This document shows positions 6,924-13,472 of a DNA stretch of 14,649 bases, one piece after another. The position numbers were made by a program, and so were the translations under genes. The notes below the pieces were generated by a model, which did not search any database, was not told the DNA's origin, and saw only the letters and a program-made list of their open reading frames with translations. How positions within the stretch are numbered: the first letter of the stretch is position 1; every line of letters begins with the position of its first letter. This DNA is from Alphaproteobacteria bacterium (GTDB lineage Bacteria; Pseudomonadota; Alphaproteobacteria; RF32; UBA3637), in contig JAGBRF010000045.1 in NCBI GenBank assembly GCA_017632555.1, positions 1 to 14,649 of the forward strand, given 5' to 3'.

Positions 6924-7580
6924 ATGAGATTAAATGTTTTTGCCGTTATAGACAGTGGAATCGGATTGACCCGAGTGGTCTTTCATTCTGCGTTGGTCAT
7001 TTTGGCAGGCAGTATAGGATCCGCTGTCGGCGGACCGGTCGGTTTGGCGGTCGGTTTGGGAATAATGGGCTTTTCTCTTTATGTTCCGATTATGGAAGAT
7101 TGGGGTGCTTTTCGTGGAAACGCCAAAAAGTTTTGGAATGATTTGACGGAACCTTCTTACACTTACAGACGCAAGAAAAGATACTGTGACGATCCTATCG
7201 TCCTTAAATACAGACAGGCAAAAGCAGCACGACAACAACAGCAGTCGGTCGAAGCAAACAAACCGCAACCGGTTAAAAATCCGCATTCAATCAATTCAGA
7301 TAATGTTGTGGTGGATACAAGCAGAACATTTGATGTTTCTAAAATAAAAAATCCACATTCAATTGACGCAGATGAGATTGTAGATACAAGCAGAACAAGA
7401 GATATTAAAACAAAGAAAGTAAATTCATTTAAAAGATCCGTGGCAAAAGCCAAAATACTTTTACGCAATAACGATATAAATGACGAAAGAAAATCGTTAG
7501 AAAGACAAAGATACAGAAAAGTTGCCAGTTTTGACAGTGGCGCTTATCGGAAAACTTATTCCGATTATGAAAGAGGATAA
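6924..7580 (+). CDS. Unrecognised protein with glycine-rich membrane hairpin and internal repeat
   Basis: A 218-residue protein I do not recognise. The ATG at 6924 is preferred over an in-frame GTG at 6867, because GGAAGG (6907-6912) lies 11 bases upstream and a promoter maps between the two candidates. Residues about 15-52 form a Gly/Ala/Val-rich hydrophobic hairpin (SIGSAVGGPVGLAVGLG in its middle), resembling glycine-zipper membrane segments. The remaining three quarters is hydrophilic, basic and probably disordered. It contains two copies of KNPHSI-(N/D)-x-D-x-x-VDTSRT, which start 24 residues apart. The C-terminal part is rich in Arg, Lys, Ser and Tyr. It follows the methyltransferase by 56 bases and converges on rluD with only 15 bases between them. 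Function is unknown; a membrane-anchored scaffold is possible. Confidence 0.65.
   Translation: MRLNVFAVIDSGIGLTRVVFHSALVILAGSIGSAVGGPVGLAVGLGIMGFSLYVPIMEDWGAFRGNAKKFWNDLTEPSYTYRRKKRYCDDPIVLKYRQAKAARQQQQSVEANKPQPVKNPHSINSDNVVVDTSRTFDVSKIKNPHSIDADEIVDTSRTRDIKTKKVNSFKRSVAKAKILLRNNDINDERKSLERQRYRKVASFDSGAYRKTYSDYERG
7275..7403 (+). repeat. Two-copy in-frame repeat within the glycine-rich membrane protein gene
   Basis: Copy one spans 7275-7334 and copy two 7347-7403, with a 72-base period. The encoded copies share KNPHSI, an acidic D, and VDTSRT followed by x-D. Several synonymous and a few replacement differences separate the copies, so this is an older duplication kept under protein-level constraint (inference). 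Confidence 0.8.
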
Positions 7581-7595
7581 TTTCCCCATAAAATT

Positions 7596-8531
7596 TTACA
7601 TTACATCAGATGCCTGAATCAACAGTTGCATATCCGTTGGCATAGGCGCTTTAAGTAAAATGTTTTTGCCCGTATTGGGGTGAATAAATCCCAATTCGGC
7701 AGCGTGCAGGGCTTGACGCGGAAATAATCGTAAAATTTCGGGCGTTCCTTTTGGTGCGTTTCCGTATGTTTTATCGCCGACCAACGGGTGCTTTATCGAT
7801 GTCATGTGAACGCGAATTTGGTGCGTTCTGCCCGTTTCTAAACGACATTCAATTAAACTGGCTTTACCATTGAAAAGCGGTTTAATCAGCTTGAAATGTG
7901 TAACGGCCGGTTTACCGCCTTGTTGAACAATGGCCATTTTTTGACGATTTGTCGGACTGCGCCCGATGTTACCGCGGACAGTTCCTTCATAAGGGGTCAG
8001 GCCGTAAACAACGGCTTGATATACACGATGAATGGAATGAACGGAAAATTGTTCGGATAATTTTTGATGTGTTATATCGTTTTTGGCAACAACCAAAACG
8101 CCGGAAGTTTCTTTGTCAATACGATGAACAATGCCGGGGCGTTTAACACCGCCGATACCCGATAAAGAATCTCCGCAATGCGCCAACAGAGCATTGACCA
8201 AAGTGCCGGAAAAATTACCTGCGCCGGGGTGAACAACCATGCCGGCCGGTTTGTTTAACACAATCAAATCATCGTCTTCATATAAAATATCCAACGGAAT
8301 TTTTTGTGCGGTCGGAGTGGCCTCTTGCGCCGGTGGTAAAGTCAAATCAAAAGTTTGTCCCAATACGACTTTAAAATCGGCCGGTAAATCGGGTTTTAAA
8401 TATCCGTCTTTTATCAAAGATGAAATGCGTGTGCGTGATAAATTTGTCTTTGAAGACAAAAACTTATCCAACCGTAAACCGACTTCGGACGGGTTCGTCA
8501 CCTGAATATGTAATTGCTGTGTTTCACTCAT
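7596..8531 (-). CDS. rluD: RluA-family 23S rRNA pseudouridine synthase, RluD type
   Basis: A 311-residue RluA-family pseudouridine synthase, which isomerises uridines to pseudouridine. RluD acts on helix 69 of 23S rRNA during 50S assembly. Residues about 18-65 form an S4 RNA-binding domain (LDKFLSSKTNLSRTRISSLI). The catalytic domain has LNKPAGMVVHPGAG (92-105), the motif HRIDKETSG with catalytic D139, and the ETGRTHQIRVHM motif. The usual HRLD reads HRID, a conservative change. Length and the presence of S4 fit RluD better than the shorter RluA; RluC is the main alternative. No clear Shine-Dalgarno is visible before the ATG at 8531. A TATGAT at 8543-8548 lacks a matching -35, so its promoter is unresolved. 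The gene is divergent from the flagellar operon. Confidence 0.92.
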   Translation of the reverse strand: MSETQQLHIQVTNPSEVGLRLDKFLSSKTNLSRTRISSLIKDGYLKPDLPADFKVVLGQTFDLTLPPAQEATPTAQKIPLDILYEDDDLIVLNKPAGMVVHPGAGNFSGTLVNALLAHCGDSLSGIGGVKRPGIVHRIDKETSGVLVVAKNDITHQKLSEQFSVHSIHRVYQAVVYGLTPYEGTVRGNIGRSPTNRQKMAIVQQGGKPAVTHFKLIKPLFNGKASLIECRLETGRTHQIRVHMTSIKHPLVGDKTYGNAPKGTPEILRLFPRQALHAAELGFIHPNTGKNILLKAPMPTDMQLLIQASDVM

Positions 8532-8573
8532 AACAAAAAAGTATCATAAAACAGATAAAAAATAAAGTGCTTA

Positions 8574-8588
8574 TTAACGAAAAATTCA
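8574..8588 (+). promoter_or_regulatory. Candidate CtrA box upstream of fliF
   Basis: TTAA (8574-8577), seven bases, then TTCA (8585-8588) matches the alphaproteobacterial CtrA consensus TTAA-N7-TTAA at seven of eight positions. CtrA directly activates early flagellar operons, including fliF, in Caulobacter. If CATAAT at 8600-8605 is the -10, the box would lie at about -38 to -24, a plausible activator position. AT-rich DNA makes chance matches fairly likely. Confidence 0.3.
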
Positions 8589-8596
8589 CTTTCTTT

Positions 8597-8609
8597 GGTC
8601 ATAATGACC
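8597..8609. promoter_or_regulatory. Perfect palindrome between rluD and fliF
   Basis: GGTCAT-A-ATGACC is a perfect six-base inverted repeat with a one-base centre in the 108-base divergent gap. It overlaps CATAAT (8600-8605), a possible fliF -10. It could be the operator of a dimeric regulator controlling fliF or rluD. No regulator can be named. Confidence 0.4.
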
Positions 8610-8639
8610 TTTGGTAAATGACGATTAAGGTAAACAGCT

Positions 8640-9500
8640 ATGGCTATTAATGCTAAAAATAGTAGAGTTTGTGCGTGTATCCTGATGATACTGGTATCAT
8701 TGGGATTGGCTGTTTGCTTATCGTTATGTTTACCATCATTTAATCGTTCTGATTTACCACAAAAAAACACGCACGAAATCTTTTCTTTGGAAGAAGCCCG
8801 TTCTTCTTATGAAAACGAAATTAAAAATTCCATTCAAAGTATGTTAAACACTTGGCTGGGCGCAGATAATGCAAAAGTCAGTGTCCATGCCGATATGGAT
8901 TTTTCACAAAAAGAGCAAACGCAAGAATTGTTGGATTTGGACAATCCCGCTTTATCCAAAGCCGCCGGCGATGATGTGGAATACACTTATTCCAAACAAA
9001 TGATTTCTTCATCATCCAAAAGCGGACAAGTAAAGCATTTGTCCATTGCGGTTTTGCTGGATCAGCAGAAATTGACAATTTCCGATTCGATGCGGGCGGA
9101 TATTACACGACTGGTTGAACATACTGCCGGATTTGATGTGGCACGTGGCGATTCGTTGGAAATTATCGAAACATCTTTTGCGCCGGTGCCCTTCTTTTCA
9201 AATATGAGCATCTGGCAACCGTCTTTATTCATTTTTGTTTTATTGTTTGTTTTATTCGGTGTTGTAATGATCAGAAATGGTCAGATGGCAGGACAGATTG
9301 AACCTCCGCCAGCTGTTTTACCGGCATTTACCAATCCGGCGGTGGTCAATTCTGTTGCCATGTCATCGGCTGTGGAAGGTCAGATAACACCTAATGCGCT
9401 GAAAAAAGCACAAGATTTAATCCAAGCAAAACCGGAAGAAACGCTGACGTTGTTGCGTGGTTGGTTGTGCCAAGGTGAAGGAGAGGTCAATGAATCCTAA
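8640..9500 (+). CDS. fliF: Short FliF: flagellar MS-ring protein lacking RBM1/RBM2
   Basis: FliF forms the MS ring, the membrane base of the flagellum. This 286-residue protein is about half the usual length (roughly 550). It has an N-terminal membrane helix (10-32), then the YscJ/FliF C-terminal domain (RBM3, about 55-180) with family signatures SVHADMDFSQKEQTQE (81-96), GQVKHLSIAVLLD (129-141) and AGFDVARGDSLEI (163-175). A second helix (about 192-212) and a cytoplasmic tail follow. The tail ends in the FliG-binding region (ALKKAQDL...KPEETLTLLRGWL, 253-276). The RBM1 and RBM2 domains that normally sit between the first helix and RBM3 are missing, and the beta-collar insertion (about 97-120) is short. 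An in-frame TAA at 8631-8633 precludes an upstream extension. TAAGG lies nine bases before the ATG. It is the first gene of the flagellar operon and overlaps fliG by 11 bases. Confidence 0.88.
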   Translation: MAINAKNSRVCACILMILVSLGLAVCLSLCLPSFNRSDLPQKNTHEIFSLEEARSSYENEIKNSIQSMLNTWLGADNAKVSVHADMDFSQKEQTQELLDLDNPALSKAAGDDVEYTYSKQMISSSSKSGQVKHLSIAVLLDQQKLTISDSMRADITRLVEHTAGFDVARGDSLEIIETSFAPVPFFSNMSIWQPSLFIFVLLFVLFGVVMIRNGQMAGQIEPPPAVLPAFTNPAVVNSVAMSSAVEGQITPNALKKAQDLIQAKPEETLTLLRGWLCQGEGEVNES

Positions 9501-10512
9501 ACCTTTAGTTTTTTCAGAGCTGACAGGGGTGCAAAAGGCAGCCATTTTCCTGATGGCAATGGGAGAAAATGTAACGAAAAACATTTTTACTCAAATGAGT
9601 AATGATGAAGTTCGGGATATTTCTTTGGCCATGGCCAGTTTGGGAAAAGTAGATGCTCATTTGGTCGAACAAGTCTTAAATGAGTATTCATCACGCCTGA
9701 CAGCACCATCTTCTGTGACGGGAACTTTTGAGATTACGGAAAAGTTTTTATCACAGGTTTTGCCACCCGAACGGCGTGCGGAAATTATCGGTGAAATGCA
9801 AGGTCCGGCCGGTCGTACGATTTGGGATAAACTGCAAAATGTCAATGAAGAAATTTTGGCAGATTATCTGAAAAACGAATATCCGCAAACGGTGGCGGTT
9901 ATTTTGGCGCGTTTATCACCGGAGTATGCGGCAAAGGTGATGGCTTACTTACCGGACGGATTTGTTATGGATGTCATTATGCGCTTGTTGCATTTGGAAA
10001 AGGTGCAAAAAGAAGTTTTGGATGAAATTGAACAAACAATCAAGGACGACTTTATGTCCACTTTGACAGCCAGTGAAGTTCAAGATTCTTCCGAACGGGT
10101 TGCGGGCATCTTTAACTGTTTGGATCGCCATACCGAAAACCGTTTAATGACGGGATTGTTTGAACGTAATCGGGAAGTGGCAGAAAACATCCGTTCACAA
10201 ATGTTTACGTTTGAAGATTTGGTTCATTTGTCGGGTGAAAGTTTGCAAAAGATTTTGCGTGCCGTTGATCGAAAGAAAATTGCATTGGCTTTGAAGGGGG
10301 CTTCGGAAAGTTTAAAAGGCGTTTTTTTGGAAAATATGTCAGAAAATGCCAGTTTAATGTTGATGGAAGACATGGACGCTTTGGGGGCGGTTCGCTTGAA
10401 AGATGTCGATGCAGCGCAATCTTTGATTATTGATATGGCACGGAAAATGGTACAAAGCGGTGAAATCGAAATTTTGGGCGAAACCGATGAAAATGAAGAA
10501 ATGATCAATTAG
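9490..10512 (+). CDS. fliG: Flagellar motor switch protein FliG
   Basis: FliG is the rotor protein that binds FliF, carries FliM/FliN and receives torque from MotA. The 340-residue length is typical. The ATG at 9490 is chosen over an in-frame upstream candidate at 9457 because AAGGAG (9478-9483) lies six bases before it and the family N-terminus (LTGVQKAAIFLMAMGE) follows directly. The middle domain has EYPQTVAVILARL (130-142). The C-terminal torque domain has FEDLVHLSGESLQK (241-254) and ALKGASESLKG (267-277). Aligned to E. coli FliG, the torque-helix residues K264, D288, D289 and R297 correspond to K269, E293, D294 and R302. R281 corresponds to N286, a loss of charge. The gene overlaps fliF by 11 bases and precedes fliN by 15. 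Confidence 0.96.
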   Translation: MNPKPLVFSELTGVQKAAIFLMAMGENVTKNIFTQMSNDEVRDISLAMASLGKVDAHLVEQVLNEYSSRLTAPSSVTGTFEITEKFLSQVLPPERRAEIIGEMQGPAGRTIWDKLQNVNEEILADYLKNEYPQTVAVILARLSPEYAAKVMAYLPDGFVMDVIMRLLHLEKVQKEVLDEIEQTIKDDFMSTLTASEVQDSSERVAGIFNCLDRHTENRLMTGLFERNREVAENIRSQMFTFEDLVHLSGESLQKILRAVDRKKIALALKGASESLKGVFLENMSENASLMLMEDMDALGAVRLKDVDAAQSLIIDMARKMVQSGEIEILGETDENEEMIN

Positions 10513-10527
10513 GGAAGGGGAAAGATA

Positions 10528-10848
10528 ATGAATGAAAAACAAAAAGAAGCTTTCTTAAAAATGGCGGAAAAAAATTTAAGCGGTGCGCGTGGTTTGGATC
10601 AAACACCGCAAGCACGCGGTATGGAAATGGTTTATGATATTCCGGTTACCGTTACGGCCGTTTTGGGTAAAACAACTTTGACAATTCATCAGTTATTGGG
10701 AATGAACGAAGGATCTGTTTTGGATTTGGATAAACAAGTCGGGGACAGTGTTGATATTTACGTCAATAACAAAATGATTGCAAAGGGTGAATTGGTGGCG
10801 CAAGGCGACAAATTGGGAATTACTTTGACGGAAATTTTAAAGGTTTAA
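10528..10848 (+). CDS. fliN: Flagellar motor switch protein FliN
   Basis: FliN forms the bottom of the rotor C-ring and helps in switching and in docking of the export ATPase complex. The 106-residue protein has a short N-terminal extension (1-32) and one SpoA domain (about 33-104): YDIPVTVTAVLGKTTLTIHQ, then the hallmark LGMNEGSVLDLDK, VGDSVDIYVNNKMIAKGE and GDKLGITLTEIL. The length is typical of alphaproteobacterial FliN. FliM shares the SpoA domain but is three times longer, so FliN is the right call. A GA-rich ribosome-binding site lies just upstream. It is followed two bases later by motA. FliM is not present in this operon. Confidence 0.95.
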   Translation: MNEKQKEAFLKMAEKNLSGARGLDQTPQARGMEMVYDIPVTVTAVLGKTTLTIHQLLGMNEGSVLDLDKQVGDSVDIYVNNKMIAKGELVAQGDKLGITLTEILKV

Positions 10849-10850
10849 TT

Positions 10851-11654
10851 ATGCAAAAGAAAATACTTCGGGCAAGTCGTTTTGATTTTTCGGTATTCTT
10901 TGGTTTGGCGGGGGCATTTGCCTTTGTTGCCATCGGTATCGGGTTATACAGTTCCATATCGGCTTTTTTGAACTTGCCTGCTTTGTTGATTGTTTTTGGC
11001 GGAACGTTGTGTGCGGCAATGGTCAGCTTTTCATTGACGGATGTTTTGCGTGCTTTTTCCAGTATATTTAAGTTGATTTTCGGATTTTCCGCGTCCAATC
11101 CTGATGTTGGTTCGGCGATTATGCGCGCTTCCGATATTGTCCACACCAACGGATTGTTGTCATTACAAAAAAATTATATGAAAAGCATACCGGCACGTTC
11201 TTTTTGGGCTGATGGATTGAATTTAATGATTGACGGTATGACGGGCGCCGAATGTGACCAAATAATGCGCAGTCGTATGATGAGTACTTATGCCACACAG
11301 ATGAACGGCGTTTCATTGTTAAATAAAATGGCGGAAATTGCACCGGCAATGGGACTAATTGGAACTTTAATCGGTTTGGTTCAAATGCTTTCCACATTGT
11401 CTGATCCGTCAGCTATCGGACCGGCAATGGCGGTTGCTATGTTGACGACTTTCTATGGTGCTTTATTTGCGTATTTGTTTTGTTTGCCGATTGCTTCCCG
11501 TTTGGAACAGGTGGCAGAAGCTAACTTGGCCCAAAATCAATTGTGCCTGATTGGTTTTAAGGCGGTGGACAGCGGGCAAAATCCACGTAAAACACAAATG
11601 GAATTGAATGCTTTGTTGCCAAAAGAAAACCAGTTAAATTATTTTGAAGGGTAA
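10851..11654 (+). CDS. motA: Flagellar stator protein MotA
   Basis: MotA/PomA surrounds MotB to form the ion-driven stator that turns the rotor through FliG. The 267-residue protein has four membrane segments (about 13-33, 42-60, 162-182 and 194-214) and a large cytoplasmic loop between the second and third. Family marks include LPALLIVFGGTL (42-53) and APAMGLIGTLIGLV (164-177), with P165 at the position of E. coli P173. The second conserved proline is likely P213. In the loop, E. coli R90 and E98, which contact FliG, align with H98 and Q106. A TolQ/ExbB protein is an alternative, but length and flagellar context favour MotA. MotB, normally the next gene, is absent here; flhF starts three bases after the stop. 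Confidence 0.93.
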   Translation: MQKKILRASRFDFSVFFGLAGAFAFVAIGIGLYSSISAFLNLPALLIVFGGTLCAAMVSFSLTDVLRAFSSIFKLIFGFSASNPDVGSAIMRASDIVHTNGLLSLQKNYMKSIPARSFWADGLNLMIDGMTGAECDQIMRSRMMSTYATQMNGVSLLNKMAEIAPAMGLIGTLIGLVQMLSTLSDPSAIGPAMAVAMLTTFYGALFAYLFCLPIASRLEQVAEANLAQNQLCLIGFKAVDSGQNPRKTQMELNALLPKENQLNYFEG

Positions 11655-11657
11655 TAG

Positions 11658-12617
11658 ATGCGGATAAAAACTTACATAGCACAATCTGTTCCCGAAGCGA
11701 TGAATAAAATTCGCCAAGATTTCGGTAATGGTGCTGTTATTTTATCCAATCACAGAACGTTGGAAGGCGTACGTATTACCGTTGGTTTGGAAGACAACGA
11801 TGTCGAAACGCAAATACAAGATGCTTTGTTCGGTTCCCCTATTGACCAGCGAGCCGAAAAGATACAAAAAGCTTTGTTGTCGGTTGGTGTGCCGGCTTTG
11901 TTGGTGGAAAGAATTTTGGATGCTTTGCCCAGCATAATGGACGAATCGGAAACGGTATCTTTGACAAAAGCTTTGGATAAAGTGTTTCAATTTGACCCGC
12001 TGCCCGTCAATTCGACAAAGCGCGCTTTTATGTTGGTGGGTGCTTGCGGTTGCGGTAAAACAATTGTGACGGCAAAAATGGCGGTTAAAGCGAAAATCAG
12101 CGGTAAAAAGGTTGCCGTTATTACAACGGATGTTAAACGTGCCGGCGCTATTGAGCAATTGGAAGCTTTTACAAAAATTTTGGATTTGGATTTAATAAAG
12201 GTTCGCAAGCCGGATTTATTAAGAAACGTTGTTGAAGAAAATCGGACAAACAGTGATTTGATTTTGATTGACACGCCGGGAATCAACCCGTTTTTATCAA
12301 CGGACATAAATTTATTGAAAGATATGTTGAACGATACGCAGGGCATAGAACCTGTATTGGTTATGTCCGCCGGAATGGATGCCACTGAATCCGAAGAAAT
12401 CGGTGGTATTTTCCAAAAATTAGGGTGTCATCGTTTGCTGGGAACCAGATTGGATTTATCACGCCGGTTGGGGAATTTGCTGTGGACGGCACAAAGTAAC
12501 GGATATGCACTGACTGATGTCGGGGTCAGCCCGCATGTATCGGAAGGCCTGTGTCCTTTGAAAGCAAAATCGTTGGCTGAATTGTTATTATTAGAAAACA
12601 AAAAAGGGGTTGTTTAA
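11658..12617 (+). CDS. flhF: Flagellar biosynthesis GTPase FlhF
   Basis: FlhF is an SRP-type GTPase that marks where a flagellum is built. The 319-residue protein opens with the FlhF B-domain signature (MRIKTYIAQSVPEAMNKIRQ and FGNGAVILSNHRT). The NG domain then has the P-loop GACGCGKT (128-135), TTDVKRAGAIEQL (156-168) and DTPG (205-208). Compared with the usual GPTGVGKTT and DTAG, the P-loop has two cysteines, and Ile follows the Thr. The linker between the B and NG domains is short, making the protein smaller than many FlhF proteins. FtsY and Ffh are excluded by the N-terminus and context. The stop TAA shares its last A with the ATG of flhG, the usual partner and regulator. Confidence 0.94.
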   Translation: MRIKTYIAQSVPEAMNKIRQDFGNGAVILSNHRTLEGVRITVGLEDNDVETQIQDALFGSPIDQRAEKIQKALLSVGVPALLVERILDALPSIMDESETVSLTKALDKVFQFDPLPVNSTKRAFMLVGACGCGKTIVTAKMAVKAKISGKKVAVITTDVKRAGAIEQLEAFTKILDLDLIKVRKPDLLRNVVEENRTNSDLILIDTPGINPFLSTDINLLKDMLNDTQGIEPVLVMSAGMDATESEEIGGIFQKLGCHRLLGTRLDLSRRLGNLLWTAQSNGYALTDVGVSPHVSEGLCPLKAKSLAELLLLENKKGVV

Positions 12618-13420
12618 TGAATATTTCACGTATTTTATCTTTGCCTACACACTTATCGATGGCGCCGAAAAATGATTTGCCTATGAAGGGACGCAATATG
12701 ATTGCCGTTGCTTCCGGTAAAGGCGGTGTCGGTAAGACTTGGCTATCCATTTCAATGGCACACGCATTGTTCAAAAAAGGGGAAAAAGTGTTGCTTTTCG
12801 ATGGTGATTTGGGGTTGGCAAATGTGGATATTCAATTGGGATTAGTGGCTCAATACGATTTGGGATCGGTTATTACCGGAAAAGTGCCGATGACACAGGC
12901 CATTTCAAAATCGGAATTGGGTTTTGATGTGATTGCCGGTCGTTCCGGTTCGGGCAGTTTGGCCAATATCCCTCTTTCACGTTTACAGTTGATTTTTGAT
13001 GATTTGCAATTATTGTCCAGCCAATATGACCACGTTATTATCGATTTGGGTGCCGGTGTTGAAAAAGCCGTTCGTTTGTTTGCTCAAAATGCCGGAACGT
13101 TGATGGTTGTTTGCACGGATGAGCCGACTTCTTTAACGGACGCATACGCCTTTATCAAGATTGTTTCAACGGAAAATCCGGCCGTGGATATTCAGGTTGT
13201 TATCAACGCGGTCGGTTCGGTAAAAGAAGGCGAACGCACTTACGCAACGTTATTAAAGGCTTGCCAGGGATTTTTGAAAATTACGCCAAAATTGGCCGGT
13301 ATTATTCGCCGTGATATGCGGGTTAGGGACGCTATTCGCGCCCAAACATCTATTTTGGAAGCATATCCGAATGCGGATGCTTCTGCCGATGTTCAAACTT
13401 TGGTGTCTGGAATAGAATAA
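12617..13420 (+). CDS. flhG: Flagellar number regulator FlhG, MinD/ParA-type ATPase
   Basis: FlhG is a MinD-like ATPase that restrains flagellar number and stimulates FlhF GTPase activity. The 267-residue protein has the deviant Walker A motif SGKGGVGKT (33-41), the FlhG/MinD signature LLFDGDLGLANVDIQLGL (59-76), Walker B-like IIDLGAG (141-147) and the TDEPTSLTDAYA segment. In many FlhG proteins an N-terminal DQAxxLR motif activates FlhF; residues 1-28 here do not contain it. The family's C-terminal amphipathic membrane helix is also not obvious. Adjacency to flhF, with the two genes sharing one base, separates it from MinD. It is the last gene of the operon, followed directly by a strong terminator. 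Confidence 0.94.
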   Translation: MNISRILSLPTHLSMAPKNDLPMKGRNMIAVASGKGGVGKTWLSISMAHALFKKGEKVLLFDGDLGLANVDIQLGLVAQYDLGSVITGKVPMTQAISKSELGFDVIAGRSGSGSLANIPLSRLQLIFDDLQLLSSQYDHVIIDLGAGVEKAVRLFAQNAGTLMVVCTDEPTSLTDAYAFIKIVSTENPAVDIQVVINAVGSVKEGERTYATLLKACQGFLKITPKLAGIIRRDMRVRDAIRAQTSILEAYPNADASADVQTLVSGIE

Positions 13421-13422
13421 AA

Positions 13423-13451
13423 AAAACACCAAAGATTGACTTTGGTGTTTT
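13423..13451. terminator. Bidirectional intrinsic terminator between flhG and carD
   Basis: A perfect 12-base stem, AAAACACCAAAG (13423-13434) with CTTTGGTGTTTT (13440-13451), encloses a five-base loop. On the minus strand the stem is followed by a run of eight U, so it terminates carD strongly. On the plus strand the U run is four bases, within the stem, so it also ends the flagellar operon, probably less tightly. Confidence 0.9.
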
Positions 13452-13472
13452 AAGATTTAACAAAATTGTCAA

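Noticed and set aside
8528..8770. An 80-codon minus-strand open frame spanning the rluD/fliF gap
   Set aside because: It overlaps the start of fliF and the start of rluD, has no ribosome-binding site and encodes no family-like sequence. The gap is better explained as a regulatory region.
8640..9500. FliF as a frameshifted or degraded pseudogene
   Set aside because: The frame is intact, begins with its own membrane helix and ribosome-binding site, keeps family motifs to the FliG-binding end, and is coupled to an intact fliG. A real shortened gene is more likely.
10851..11654. MotA candidate as TolQ/ExbB
   Set aside because: The motif order, the large cytoplasmic loop, the length and the flagellar operon context fit MotA/PomA better.
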